NCBI RefSeq assembly: GCF_900465055.1
Contig: NZ_LS483250.1
Span: 496,001-560,000, forward strand
DNA length: 64,000 nucleotides
Direction: 5' to 3'
Source: Moritella yayanosii
GTDB lineage: Bacteria > Pseudomonadota > Gammaproteobacteria > Enterobacterales > Moritellaceae
Part shown: positions 19,343 to 29,161 of the stretch, in pieces
How the letters are laid out: each line of letters starts with the position of its first letter
How positions within the stretch are numbered: position 1 is the first letter of the stretch
Translations under genes and position numbers: made by a program
The notes under the pieces: generated by a model
Databases searched by the model: none
What the model was told of the DNA's origin: nothing
Seen by the model: only the letters and a program-made list of their open reading frames with translations

Positions 19343-21547
19343 ATGAAAATGCGAATTAACACTATATTCAAACTTAATACTTTAGTTTTGGCAATTTTTT
19401 CCAGCTTAAGCGTTTCTGCATCAGAGCAAAATATCACAACGGTAGTTGCCAATAACACTGAACGCGCAATTACGGTTGATCAGCCGGGTAAATCGTTAAT
19501 TACAAGGGAAGAGATTGAAGAGCAACAAGCCAATAACGTTGCTGAAATCTTGGATACTATTCCAGGGATCACTATCGATGGCGGTGCACGTCAAGGTGGG
19601 GAACGTATCAATATTCGTGGTTTCTCTGCGACTGAAGATCTTGCTTTTTATGTTGATGGTGCGCCAATTGGGTTCCAGCAATACCGTTATGGCAGTTTCT
19701 TCTTTGACCCGAGTATGATTGGGGAAGTTGAAGTGACTAAAGGAGCACATGATTATAAAACCGGAAACGGTGGTGCTGGCGGTTCGATCCGCGTTAAAAC
19801 TAAAGATGCTGAAGATCTACTTCGGGAAGGTGAAAGCTTTGGCGTTCGCGTACAAGCTGGTTTTAACAGTGGTGATCATAATCAACGTTACAGTGTCACT
19901 GCTTATGGTAAAACAGGTGGTTTGCAATACTTGGTTAATGGCATCACCCGTAATACCGGAGATATGGCCGACGGTAATGGGAATACGGTTAAATTTTCGG
20001 GTTCAGAGTAAAAAAACTGGTTAGCGAAAATGAGCTATGATGTTGGTGCACATCGTTTTGCACTCAGTCACAGTGAATTTTCTGATGAAGGGCGTAAACC
20101 CTGGGCGACACGTCGCGGTACTATGCCAGAAATAACGGATCGTCATATCGATAAATACGGCTCGGTAGAAAGAGCGCAGCTGGCTTATACTGTTTATAAC
20201 AAATATTCCAATAATGTCACCACGGCAAATTATCGTTATAACCCAATCAATGCGCTGGTTGATGTGGATTTAACATTGTCAGTTTCGGAAAATAAACGCC
20301 ATTGGGAACGCCCCGATTTTACTTGGAACAAGTACAATCCTGATGGTAGCAAGAATAAAAGTTACATGTATGTGAGTGTTGGTGCATACGGGCATGCCTC
20401 GGACTTAAACTATAAGCGTCACTTTGCGGATTTGAATAATACCGCGCAATTGGGCGATCATACGATCACGACAGGCTTACAATATCAGTACCAAGATCGT
20501 GATTCATTGGTCAATAACCGCACTTATGCGACTAAGGCATCGAAAAATTTTGGGATTTATACCCCTTATTATGAGCCATCGGGTACACAATCAACCTATT
20601 CAGCTTATATTGCCGATGCTTATCAAATCACGGATTATTTATTAATCACTCCATCAATTCGTTATGACTATGTGCGTAGCGAAGGTAAAGGTAACTTAGC
20701 AAGCGATTATACTGATCCAACAGTAGGACATGACTATAGCGCAGTATCGCATGATGGCTGGAGCCCTCGTCTTGAATTAGATTATTATATTACCGATAAC
20801 ACCAGTCTAAATATGGCTTATGCCTATGCGTTTCAAGCGCCAACGATTGATGATATTTATTCTGTTCAATATGCAAAAGCAGGTGGTGCGAAAGCGACAA
20901 GCCGAGACATTGATGCTGAGCGTGTACACGCCTTTAGCACCAGTTTAACCAATCATACTGTGGGTGTTTTTACGCATAACGATCAATTTGCAGGACAAAT
21001 TACCGGTTTTTACAATGAAGTCGAAAACGACATTGGTCAGCGCATGAAGGCCAAAAGGATTGATGGTACCCAGCAAGGTTGGCGTGTCAATCTTGATGGG
21101 TTTAAAACCTATGGTATTGAACTTATGGGGCAATATCGCATTAATGGTTTCTATGCCAATAGCTCATTGGTTAAAATGGAAGGTAAGCATAATGGTTCAT
21201 GGAAGGATTCAACTGGAGAAAATGATTATATACCCGGAATTCCGCCGCTAAATATTAACTTTGGACTTGGTTATGAATGGGTTAGAGGATTAACAACAGG
21301 CTGGGACTTACGTTGGTATGATAAACAAGATGATGTACCAACGACTAGTTATGTGGTTAACAATGCAAGCGAGTCGTATACATTGCAAGATATCTATGTG
21401 AAATGGCAACCGTTGGCTGATAAAGAACAACTGACCATGAGATTAACAGTTAAGAATCTGACTGACCGTTATTATAAACCCTACCTATCAAACGGGGTCG
21501 CCGCGGCTGGGCGTGAGATCCGCGCTAATGTGGCGTATCAATTTTAG
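19343..21547 (+). pseudogene. TonB-dependent heme/hemoglobin-type receptor interrupted by one in-frame stop
   Basis: Two stretches (19343-20011 and 20030-21547) are in the same frame and separated only by a TAA at 20009-20011, so the gene is a 735-codon unit with one nonsense codon at about position 223. It starts with a signal peptide (about 26 residues ending SVSA), then the plug domain (ITREEIEEQQANNVAEILD, INIRGF, VEVTKGAHDYKTGNGGAGG) and a beta-barrel ending in the typical KNLTDRYYKPYL and a terminal Phe. The pattern fits the TonB-dependent hemoglobin/transferrin/lactoferrin family. The stop falls in the early barrel, so the product would be a useless plug fragment. No frameshift or other lesion is visible, so the damage looks recent. 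Sequencing error or strain-specific inactivation are alternatives. Confidence 0.85.
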
Positions 21548-21805
21548 TTGTTGGGTGACACAGTATCTGTAGAGATTTTGTGTCTGCGATATTAATCTAA
21601 AATGAGCATCTATATTGGATTAATATCGCCTCTTTTGGGCGTTTACTCGATATTGGCATATAATTATACCCTAGGGAGCAACTGAGTATTATTTCGTCAT
21701 TAACCTTGATAAACCTATTTAATTTTGTGTAGGTTACATAGATTTTAGACTGATATTGATGAGGTACAACTGGTTAATAACTGGTTGGTTAAAGGTAAGA
21801 ATACA

Positions 21806-22792
21806 ATGCAATTTATAAATAATTTTAGAGGCATTGCAATTTTATTAATCATGTTGATCCATGCAATCGGCACGATTAATAATGATGACTCGATGATCTT
21901 GTATGGTATTGGCTTGCTACTTGATAATACAACTATTTTATTTGTCGTTGTGGCAGGTTATTTATTTTCATCATTATCGACTAATTTTAATTATCTTAAG
22001 TATTTAAAACATAAATTTAAAATTATTATTATCCCTTATTTTTTCGTGTCACTTCCGGCTATCTTTATTTATCTGTCGGGGCTTAAAACTACCCATTTCT
22101 GGATTGATATGAATTGGTTTAATAGTTTAGGTCTGGTTTATCAATATGTGTATTTCATGCTATCAGGGGCACATCTTTTGACACTGTGGTTTATTCCCAT
22201 GATCATTCCAATTTATCTTTTCAGTCCGAGTTTTCTTTATATTAAAAATAAGCAGTTGTTAGGTGTTTTTTTTATACTGTCTTTAATACCCGCATTGTGG
22301 TTTGGACGTCCTGAATTTAGTATAAATAACGTAATTTGGACTGTGTATTTTTTACCTACTTATGTATTAGGGATGTTACTTTGGCAACAGCCACGTATTT
22401 ATGAAGCGCTGACAAAGTATAGTGGCGTACTGTTAGTGGGTTATATCGTTGTTTATCTTTGGTTATCATGGGATTCAGCATTTAGTTCATCGGTAGATCT
22501 ATTGTGGAAAATGGTGTTGGCGGTGATCTTAATTGCGGTTACAAAACGTTATTTAGCAAAGAAAAACAAATGTTTAAATATGTTCGCCCGTTTAAGTTTT
22601 TATTTATATTTTGTGCATGGCTATTTTATTTCAACGATCCGAATAGTGTATAACCAATACCTGAGTGTTGAAGTGACAGGATTATTTGCAGCCTGTGCAA
22701 GCTTTGCGCTAACGCTGATCCTATCGTTATCGTCGTTTGTGATAATTAAATTAATTTTAAAGGAGAAATCAAAAATATTTATCGGACTATGA
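21806..22792 (+). CDS. Membrane acyltransferase, acyltransferase-3 family
   Basis: About 328 residues from the ATG at 21806, with AAGG 10 bases upstream. It begins NNFRGIAILLIMLIHAIGT, the family's first helix in which the Arg (of FRGIA) and His (of IHA) match the conserved R and H of acyltransferase-3 proteins such as OafA. About ten hydrophobic helices follow, with a late FARLSFYLYFVHGYF segment typical of the family. Such enzymes move acetyl or other acyl groups onto surface sugars, lipids or peptides. It sits 58 bases before an adenylation-carrier protein on the same strand, suggesting that the acyl donor is made next door. Composition is notably AT-rich. Substrate unknown. Confidence 0.75.
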   Translation: MQFINNFRGIAILLIMLIHAIGTINNDDSMILYGIGLLLDNTTILFVVVAGYLFSSLSTNFNYLKYLKHKFKIIIIPYFFVSLPAIFIYLSGLKTTHFWIDMNWFNSLGLVYQYVYFMLSGAHLLTLWFIPMIIPIYLFSPSFLYIKNKQLLGVFFILSLIPALWFGRPEFSINNVIWTVYFLPTYVLGMLLWQQPRIYEALTKYSGVLLVGYIVVYLWLSWDSAFSSSVDLLWKMVLAVILIAVTKRYLAKKNKCLNMFARLSFYLYFVHGYFISTIRIVYNQYLSVEVTGLFAACASFALTLILSLSSFVIIKLILKEKSKIFIGL

Positions 22793-22850
22793 GCTCATTA
22801 TTTTTACCAGTCCAGTATTTTATAATATTGTTTAGAAGTCGAGGGCGTGT

Positions 22851-24503
22851 ATGTTTTTTGATGATTTAAGCCGGTTTAAAGATAACATTGCGGTAATTGA
22901 CGCAATTAGTGGAGATACGATCACTTATACTAATCTTAATCATCAAGTAGAGATATTATCCCTGCAACTTGGTAATAATAAAGAATTGGTATTTATTGAA
23001 TCAAAAAATACCATTATGTCGGTGGTCTGTTACTTAGCTTGTCTAAACAGTAATAAAGTCATTTATCTTGCGGATGATTTTCACAGTGATAAATCAATCC
23101 AGCTGATTAAAAATTACCAACCCAATTTGCTTATTGATGGTCTTGGTCAGGTGTCCCAGTATGCACAATGCAATTACCCGTTACATCCAAACTTAACCTT
23201 GTTGCTGTCGACATCAGGCACTACGGGTACCCCCAAATTTGTCAAGCTCAGTGCCAGTAATATCCAGTCAAACACGGAGTCGATTGTTGAATACCTGAAT
23301 TTGACTGAACATGATATTGCTTTAGCACATCTAAAATTACATTATGCGTATGGTTTATCTATTTTACACTCCCACTTACAGGCGGGTGCATGTACCGTAT
23401 TTACCGCTTATAGCGTATTAGATAGTGGATTTTGGCATGACTTAGAGACGTATTCTGCGACCAGTTTTGCCGGTGTCCCGTATACTTTTGAGGCTTTGTT
23501 AAAGACCAATTTTGATTTTAAAACATACCCGAGTTTACGTTATGTCACGCAAGCAGGTGGAAAGCTCGAAGGTTTTTTAGTCAAAAAATATGCGTTGCAA
23601 GCGCAAGCGAACGGGGTCGATTTTTTTGTCATGTATGGCCAGACCGAAGCCTCGCCGAGGATCTCTTACCTGCCGCCGCACCTGACTGTCGACTTCCCTA
23701 ATACCATCGGCCGTGCTATTCCGCAGGGGGAATTATATATTGTTGATGACGAAGGAAACGAGATTAAAACGTTAGATAAGTCTGGTGAACTGGTTTATCG
23801 CGGTGACAATGTGATGATGGGTTATGCCAAGTCAGTGACTGGTTTGGCTAACGATGAAACCCCTGAGATGTTACTTACGGGTGATATTGCTTGTCGTACA
23901 CATCATGATCTTTTTTACTTAGTCGGCCGAACCAAACGGTTTGTTAAATTATTTGGATTGCGGATAAATCTTGATGATGTGCAAAGTTTTGTTAAAAGTC
24001 ATTATCCACAAAGTGCAGTAGCAGGTAATGATAATGCTATTATTATCGCCTTGGAATTAAGCCATGATGATGTGGATACAACGCACTTATTGACACTATT
24101 AAGCGACAACTATTCATTACCGCGTGATAAATTTATCATCAACATAGTTAATGCTATACCCTTACTATCTAATGGAAAATATGACTTTAAGGCGATTATA
24201 AATCATGCCTATAAAAAACCGTCGGTTGGATTTTTTAAGCGTACGTTATGCTCTATTTCAAGTATTTTAGAATTAGATGAGAAAGAGTGGGAGAGTATTA
24301 GCCACCTATTCATTGATGCGTTAGATTTAGCCGAGTTATCCCCCGATGAAAATTTCCACAGTTTAAATGCTGATTCATTGTCTTTTGTTTATTTATCAGT
24401 AGAACTAGAGCACTGCTTAAGAAACGAATTGCCCAAGCATTGGCAGCAATGCAGTGTTGCAGAATTAGACCAAATTTATGCAAGCATACGGTTTAATGGA
24501 TAG
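22851..24503 (+). CDS. Adenylation (AMP-binding) protein with fused C-terminal carrier domain
   Basis: 550 residues, GAGGG 5 bases before the ATG. An adenylate-forming domain shows all main core motifs: STSGTTGTPK (120-129), YGQTE, LLTGDIA, VGRTKRFVKLFGLRI and the catalytic-lysine motif NGKYD (Lys about 443). The last 70 residues look like a small acyl-carrier domain, with LNADSLSF placing a candidate phosphopantetheine serine at about 509. The protein could therefore activate a carboxylic or amino acid and load it onto itself. There is no condensation or thioesterase domain. With the upstream membrane acyltransferase it forms a compact unit reminiscent in logic of DltA/DltC or AlmE/AlmF systems, though not the same gene set. 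Substrate specificity cannot be read. Confidence 0.75.
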   Translation: MFFDDLSRFKDNIAVIDAISGDTITYTNLNHQVEILSLQLGNNKELVFIESKNTIMSVVCYLACLNSNKVIYLADDFHSDKSIQLIKNYQPNLLIDGLGQVSQYAQCNYPLHPNLTLLLSTSGTTGTPKFVKLSASNIQSNTESIVEYLNLTEHDIALAHLKLHYAYGLSILHSHLQAGACTVFTAYSVLDSGFWHDLETYSATSFAGVPYTFEALLKTNFDFKTYPSLRYVTQAGGKLEGFLVKKYALQAQANGVDFFVMYGQTEASPRISYLPPHLTVDFPNTIGRAIPQGELYIVDDEGNEIKTLDKSGELVYRGDNVMMGYAKSVTGLANDETPEMLLTGDIACRTHHDLFYLVGRTKRFVKLFGLRINLDDVQSFVKSHYPQSAVAGNDNAIIIALELSHDDVDTTHLLTLLSDNYSLPRDKFIINIVNAIPLLSNGKYDFKAIINHAYKKPSVGFFKRTLCSISSILELDEKEWESISHLFIDALDLAELSPDENFHSLNADSLSFVYLSVELEHCLRNELPKHWQQCSVAELDQIYASIRFNG

Positions 24504-24657
24504 ACTGGTTAGGTTACATAAATAGAAAGTTTACGCTTACTTACATAGATATTCATTCCCTTCTAGCCATCATTATTGTTGCCGAAAGGTTGATCTAAGG
24601 TTAAGGTAAGGTTTAACTCTCGTTAAATGCACCCCTATGGGGTTATATCTGCTCCCA

Positions 24658-24698
24658 TTGATTTAGATCAATTGTTTAGATTTACACTGCGCTAGTAT
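24658..24698 (+). promoter_or_regulatory. FNR box and probable promoter of the DUF1538/PII operon
   Basis: TTGAT-TTAG-ATCAA (24658-24671) is a perfect match to the FNR consensus TTGAT-N4-ATCAA. A possible -10 element TAGTAT lies at 24693-24698; if transcription starts near 24705, the box centre would sit about 41 bases upstream, the class II activator position. CRP can bind related sites, but the TTGAT half-sites favour FNR. Confidence 0.7.
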
Positions 24699-24726
24699 CC
24701 GAGTGATTAATCTAATCAAGGAGGCT

Positions 24727-25467
24727 ATGTTGGTTAACACGTTTAAAACCCTACTTAAATCTATGCTGGGAAGTATCAGGGATCTTGCTCCTATCATTCT
24801 GGTGATTTTATTCTTTCAGTTAGTGGTTATTCAGCAACCGCTACCGAATGTCGGCCAACTTCTTATTGGCGTACTGTTTGTATTATTAGGACTCACCTTC
24901 TTTATTCATGGCCTTGAACAAGGCTTATTTCCCATTGGCGAATCTATGGCTCATGCGTTTGCGCGTAAGGGCAGTGTTGGTTGGCTGTTAACTTTTGCAT
25001 TTTGTCTTGGTTTTGGTACCACGGTGGCGGAACCGGCATTAATTGCCGTTGCAGCAGAGGCTGCGAGGGTTGCAGCCAGTGGTGATCTTATCGGCTCGAC
25101 ACAAACGGCAATTGATGAATATGCCCAAGGCTTAAGAATGAGTGTGGCATTGAGTGTTGGGATTGCGATTGCCATTGGTGTGCTACGTATTATCAAAGGC
25201 TGGCCACTGCAGTGGTTCATTATTGGTGGTTATATATTGGTGGTGATCATGACGATGTTTGCACCCGCTGAGATTATTGGTATTGCTTATGATTCGGGCG
25301 GTGTCACGACATCAACAATCACAGTGCCACTTGTCACCGCGCTAGGTGTGGGACTTGCATCTTCGATTAAAGGTCGAAATCCGATGATTGATGGTTTTGG
25401 TCTTATCGCGTTAGCATCGCTTAACCCGATTATCTTTGTAATGGCTTATGGAATGGTGATGCTATGA
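24727..25467 (+). CDS. DUF1538 integral membrane protein (first copy)
   Basis: About 246 residues from the ATG at 24727, next to a strong AAGGAGG; the TTG one codon later is also possible because of tight spacing. Six to seven hydrophobic segments. Family-type motifs shared with the next gene are LRDLAPI-like N-terminus, [46 protein letters not shown] and [16 protein letters not shown]. The conserved acidic residues (AEPALIA, YDSGG, DGFG) lie within or next to membrane helices, as expected of an ion- or solute-conducting protein. Function is not established to my knowledge. Its stop overlaps the next start by 4 bases (ATGA), and the two copies probably form a heterodimer. Confidence 0.8.
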   Translation: MLVNTFKTLLKSMLGSIRDLAPIILVILFFQLVVIQQPLPNVGQLLIGVLFVLLGLTFFIHGLEQGLFPIGESMAHAFARKGSVGWLLTFAFCLGFGTTVAEPALIAVAAEAARVAASGDLIGSTQTAIDEYAQGLRMSVALSVGIAIAIGVLRIIKGWPLQWFIIGGYILVVIMTMFAPAEIIGIAYDSGGVTTSTITVPLVTALGVGLASSIKGRNPMIDGFGLIALASLNPIIFVMAYGMVML

Positions 25468-26273
25468 CCGTTGTCGATATGTTAAATCAAATTGGCGCGA
25501 CAATCGTGACGACGTTTCGTGATGTATTGCCGATTGCCGCGATTTTATTTGGTTTCCAGTTTGCTGTGATTCGCAAACCGTTACCTAATTTAGGCCGAGT
25601 ATTAATGGGTTTCTTGTGGGTATTACTTGGCTTGTCACTGTTTTTGATTGGATTGGAGTGGGCGTTATTTCCGCTTGGGCGCTTAATGGCACAACAACTT
25701 ACCGACCCGGCTTTTCTTGCGAGTGTCAACAATGTCGAAACCGTTACTGGCAGCGTACGTGAGCTGGTTTGGACTGATTATTACTGGGTATATCTATTTG
25801 CATTCTTAATCGGTTTTGCTACTACGATTGCGGAACCATCATTGATTGCGGTTGCGCTCAAAGCGAATGAAGTTTCCGGCGGTGCCATTGGTGTTTGGGG
25901 TTTACGTTTATCTGTTGCATTGGGTGTGGCGATTGGTATCTCGCTCGGTTGCTATCGCATTGTTGTCGGCGACCCGATTCATTGGTACATCATGACGGGT
26001 TATGTGGTTGTGGTGTTACAAACACTGGTAGCACCAAAACTGATTATCCCATTGGCTTATGATTCAGGTGGCGTAACGACGTCGACGGTAACCGTACCGT
26101 TAGTTGCTGCACTCGGACTCGGATTAGCAGAAACAGTGCCGGGGCGTAACCCGATAATTGATGGTTTTGGTCTGATTGCGTTTGCGAGTTTGTTTCCGAT
26201 CATGTCGGTAATGGCTTATGCACAAATATCGCAGTGGATCAGTGCTCGTGACAAAAATGTCGCTTCAAACTAA
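25464..26273 (+). CDS. DUF1538 integral membrane protein (second copy)
   Basis: 269 residues, overlapping the first copy by 4 bases. It repeats the same motif order: [62 protein letters not shown] and [16 protein letters not shown]. It has an extra loop of about 30 residues after the third hydrophobic segment. The paired arrangement of two half-proteins resembles transporters built from two related subunits (inference). The downstream PII-like and CBS genes suggest that its activity is gated by nucleotide or nitrogen/carbon signals. Confidence 0.8.
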   Translation: MTVVDMLNQIGATIVTTFRDVLPIAAILFGFQFAVIRKPLPNLGRVLMGFLWVLLGLSLFLIGLEWALFPLGRLMAQQLTDPAFLASVNNVETVTGSVRELVWTDYYWVYLFAFLIGFATTIAEPSLIAVALKANEVSGGAIGVWGLRLSVALGVAIGISLGCYRIVVGDPIHWYIMTGYVVVVLQTLVAPKLIIPLAYDSGGVTTSTVTVPLVAALGLGLAETVPGRNPIIDGFGLIAFASLFPIMSVMAYAQISQWISARDKNVASN

Positions 26274-26370
26274 TTAGCGAATGGTCACGAGTCATTACCG
26301 TTTCTATTACAAGAACCGTCTCTATTTCAAGAAAAAGTACAGTTAAAATTATGAATTGTTGGAGAATAAA

Positions 26371-26721
26371 ATGCATTTTAAATTAATCGTCGCCTTTGTC
26401 GATGCTGGTATTACAGACAGTATCATGGATGCTGCTCGCAGTGCGGGTGCTACTGGTGCCACTATTATTAATAATGCGAGAGGTGAAGGCCTTAAGCAAT
26501 CGAAAACCTTTTTTGGTTTAACCCTAGAAACGCAGCGTGATGTTTTATTATTTATTGTTGAAGAACATTTAAGCCGACATATTTTAGAAGAAATCAATAA
26601 AGTCGGTCAATTTGATGAAAAGCCGGGGTCTGGTATTGCGGTTCAAATTGACGTGGAAGATGCGGTCGGTGTGAATCACCAAATTAGTCAATTAACGAAA
26701 ACTGTGGAGAATGAACTGTGA
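26371..26721 (+). CDS. PII-like signalling protein
   Basis: 116 residues from the ATG at 26371 with GGAG 6 bases upstream. It has the small ferredoxin-like PII fold pattern: MHFKLIVAFVD, DAARSAGATGATIINNARG (the B-loop region of PII proteins) and a C-terminal strand with PGSGIAVQIDVEDAVGV. The uridylylated tyrosine and normal T-loop of GlnB/GlnK are missing; the loop region reads GLKQSKTFFGLTLETQ. It is therefore a divergent PII relative that probably binds a nucleotide and controls a membrane partner, as GlnK does with AmtB and SbtB with SbtA. The partner here is most likely the DUF1538 pair encoded just upstream. Confidence 0.8.
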   Translation: MHFKLIVAFVDAGITDSIMDAARSAGATGATIINNARGEGLKQSKTFFGLTLETQRDVLLFIVEEHLSRHILEEINKVGQFDEKPGSGIAVQIDVEDAVGVNHQISQLTKTVENEL

Positions 26722-27113
26722 CCAAAAATCTAATTAAAGCTAATGCTGTTATGACGCAAAATTATATTTGTATGGACGGTATGCAGACCATTCGTGAAGC
26801 GATTGATGCTATGAAACAGAGTGCTTCGAAAGTGATCATTGTGAATAAGCGTGACCAACATGATGCTTACGGTATTTTGGTATTATCAGACATCGCTAAG
26901 CAAGTATTAGCCAAAGATCGTTCACCTGACCGTGTTAACATCTATGAAGTCATGGCAAAACCAATCGTATCGGTACCACCAGAAATGGATATTCGTTACT
27001 GTGCACGTTTATTTGAGCGCTTTGGTTTGTCCTATGCGCCAGTGATCGAAAATGAAGATATTTTAGGTTTGATTGGTTATAGCGAGCTGGTTTTACACGA
27101 GTTAGATAAATAG
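26718..27113 (+). CDS. CBS-domain pair protein
   Basis: 131 residues from a GTG that overlaps the PII-like stop codon (GTGA). Two CBS motifs: residues about 8-65 (ANAVMTQNYICMDGMQTIRE, then YGILVLSDIAKQV) and about 75-130 (VMAKPIVSVPPEMDIRYCAR, then ILGLIGYSELVLHEL). CBS pairs bind adenosine nucleotides and act as energy sensors. Being stand-alone and translationally coupled to a PII-like protein and two DUF1538 proteins, it is probably the second regulatory subunit of that complex. A terminator follows. Confidence 0.85.
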   Translation: MTKNLIKANAVMTQNYICMDGMQTIREAIDAMKQSASKVIIVNKRDQHDAYGILVLSDIAKQVLAKDRSPDRVNIYEVMAKPIVSVPPEMDIRYCARLFERFGLSYAPVIENEDILGLIGYSELVLHELDK

Positions 27114-27147
27114 AGAAGCTATTTTAATATTTGTGACAGATACAGAA

Positions 27148-27191
27148 ATGGCGGTTATGTTCTATTGTAATAATAGTGACATAGCCGCCAT
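27148..27191. terminator. Strong hairpin between convergent CBS and symporter genes
   Basis: ATGGCGG-T-TATGT pairs with ACATA-G-CCGCCAT, a 13-bp stem including one G-T pair. It sits between the convergent ends of the CBS gene and the NSS symporter. T-runs are weak on both sides, so it may terminate with help or stabilise 3' ends. Confidence 0.6.
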
Positions 27192-27266
27192 GTTGTTATC
27201 TTAAAACCGTTCTACATTATATATACCGATACGATACTATGCTATCTGTACTTATTCTACGACCTC

Positions 27267-28601
27267 TTAAGAGATCAGAACTAGGATGATCAACGCAGGG
27301 CATACAACACGTACATACCAAGGCCAAATCTTCCAGAATAAACTATCTTCAATCTCTGGGTTACCTTGTTTGATCTCTGTAAGAAGTTGGTCACGACGCC
27401 ATACCCAACCCACTAATAATGCAAATATCAGTGCAAGAATTGGTTGTGCATACACCGTCGTTGCTGTGATCACCAAGCCGAATAAATCAGCGTAGTTGAA
27501 GATGATCACGGCGGATACTAGTGTAATAATACCGCCAATCCACCATACCACTGTACTACGGTCTTTATTCAATTCTTCCGTGGCACAAGATACAGGTACT
27601 TCTAACATCGAGATTGATGAGGTAAGTGCAGCAATAAGCATTAACACAAAGAACAAGATGCTGATAACAATACCCATGGTGCCCATCGTATCAAACATCG
27701 CAGGTAGTACCGTGAACACTAACGTATCTGAACTCAGTAGTGCACCAGCTGCGTCGTAAATTTCAACACCGTTTTTCTGTGCCACGAACATCGCGGGTAA
27801 AATCAGTAGTCCAGCGCCAAATGCAACACCTGTGTCAAGTAGTGCTACTTGTGCGGCAGTTTTAGGAATATTGGTGTCTTTGCTTAAGTATGAACCGTAT
27901 ACCATCATTGCACATACGCCTAATGATAGTGAGAAGAATGCTTGACCCATCGCACTGATCACTAAGTCTGAACTTAGATGGGAAAAGTCTGGTACTAGGT
28001 ACATCTCAAGCCCTTCACTGGCACCGTCTAAGGTCAGGATATAGACGGTCAGCAAAGCAAATAAGATGAACAGCACTGGCATTAAACGCGACGACCAACG
28101 TTCGATACCGTCTGTAACGCCACTTTTTACAACGCGAACTGTCATTATCATGAAGATAACCATCATCACTAAGTTACGCTCAGTGCCAAAGGTATTAACC
28201 CATTCGGCTGCAGCATCAAGACCGATAAGTGCAAACAATGATGACAGTAATGAACCTAATAACCAACCGGCAACAATCGCGTAAAAGCTTAAGATCATTG
28301 ATACCGCAACCATACCTGCAATACCTAAACCCGCCGCCGCCATTTTTTGTTTTGGCCAAATTGATTGAATTGACTTGATTGGATTAGCTTGACCGTAACG
28401 ACCAATGGTTAGCTCAGCCACTAATAAAGGGTAGGCAAGAATAAACACCATGAATAAGTAAACAAGTAAAAAGACTGCGCCGCCATTACTCGCTGCTTGT
28501 GTAGGGAACCCCCAAATATTACCGACACCGACAGCAGAACCTGCTGCGGCCATGAGGAAGCCGAATCGAGATGAAAATTGTGCTCTTGAACCTGTTGCCA
28601 T
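27267..28601 (-). CDS. Sodium-dependent transporter, NSS (SNF) family
   Basis: 444 residues, about 11 membrane helices, typical of bacterial NSS symporters such as MhsT and TnaT (LeuT-like fold). The N-terminus holds the signature FSSRFGFLMAAAGSAVGVGN followed by IWGFPTQAASNGGAVF, the unwound helix 1 that binds sodium and substrate. Later features are QAFFSLSLGVCAMMVYGSYL (helix 6) and the final helix ending near LALIFALLVGWVW. It imports an amino acid or related solute with sodium. Substrate unknown. It lies between the PII/CBS operon and the leucine dehydrogenase-bkd operon, so branched-chain amino acid uptake is possible but unproven. Confidence 0.9.
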   Translation of the reverse strand: MATGSRAQFSSRFGFLMAAAGSAVGVGNIWGFPTQAASNGGAVFLLVYLFMVFILAYPLLVAELTIGRYGQANPIKSIQSIWPKQKMAAAGLGIAGMVAVSMILSFYAIVAGWLLGSLLSSLFALIGLDAAAEWVNTFGTERNLVMMVIFMIMTVRVVKSGVTDGIERWSSRLMPVLFILFALLTVYILTLDGASEGLEMYLVPDFSHLSSDLVISAMGQAFFSLSLGVCAMMVYGSYLSKDTNIPKTAAQVALLDTGVAFGAGLLILPAMFVAQKNGVEIYDAAGALLSSDTLVFTVLPAMFDTMGTMGIVISILFFVLMLIAALTSSISMLEVPVSCATEELNKDRSTVVWWIGGIITLVSAVIIFNYADLFGLVITATTVYAQPILALIFALLVGWVWRRDQLLTEIKQGNPEIEDSLFWKIWPWYVRVVCPALIILVLIS

Positions 28602-29161
28602 TATTTATTCCAACGTATTTCTGGTCGAGTTAGTGAGTGATTTTGTTTAGTTTATGGAAGCGTTATAACTGCTGTAAACTTACCTGTACACCTAGTTAAA
28701 ATTAGATTTAATTAGATTGGTGACAAGTAGAACAGTTTTATCGTATTATTAAAAGCCGGATGGCATATGTTTCGATTAACACCACGTTAGTAGTGTATAA
28801 TTTGAGCTATCTGGTGGTGTGCAGTTTACTTGATCACTTTAAATCTATTCTTCTAATGCATAACACTACACTCTGGCATTCATTTGCCGCTGTTTATGCT
28901 TTGTTTTTACCTCGCAGTTGCCTTTTGGCACTAATCATCGACCACTTTCATTACTCACGCTCGCGGCTCTGTTGTTTGATCATGTTCTAGGTGCTCACAA
29001 CCGAATGCTTTGTGGCTCACGATAACGTGTTTGGTAATGGGCACTGTTACGTATCGTGTCTATAGTTATCTATAGAGTAACCTCCTTTATACCCAATGAC
29101 TTAAAATGTAATTAACTGTGCGTCTTCAGGGTATTCACAACCCAAGGTTGGAGAACCGTTT
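28602..29161. other. 560-bp intergenic region, no gene seen
   Basis: It separates the divergent NSS symporter and leucine dehydrogenase genes and must hold both promoters. A 76-codon open frame at 28760-28990 has no ribosome site and an implausible composition, so I do not call it. A doubled CTATAG motif (29060-29065 and 29070-29075) lies about 90 bases before the leucine dehydrogenase start. Nothing else is identifiable. Confidence 0.6.

Noticed and set aside
19999-20030. Programmed frameshift or stop-codon read-through in the TonB receptor
   Set aside because: Upstream and downstream parts are already in the same frame, so slippage is not needed, and no read-through context is evident; a plain nonsense mutation is simpler.
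24631-24643. ACCCC-TAT-GGGGT palindrome considered as a NarL site
   Set aside because: The palindrome has an odd centre and does not fit the 7-2-7 heptamer arrangement.
28760-28990. A 76-codon open frame in the intergenic region before leucine dehydrogenase
   Set aside because: No ribosome site, composition unlike a protein, no recognisable motif.
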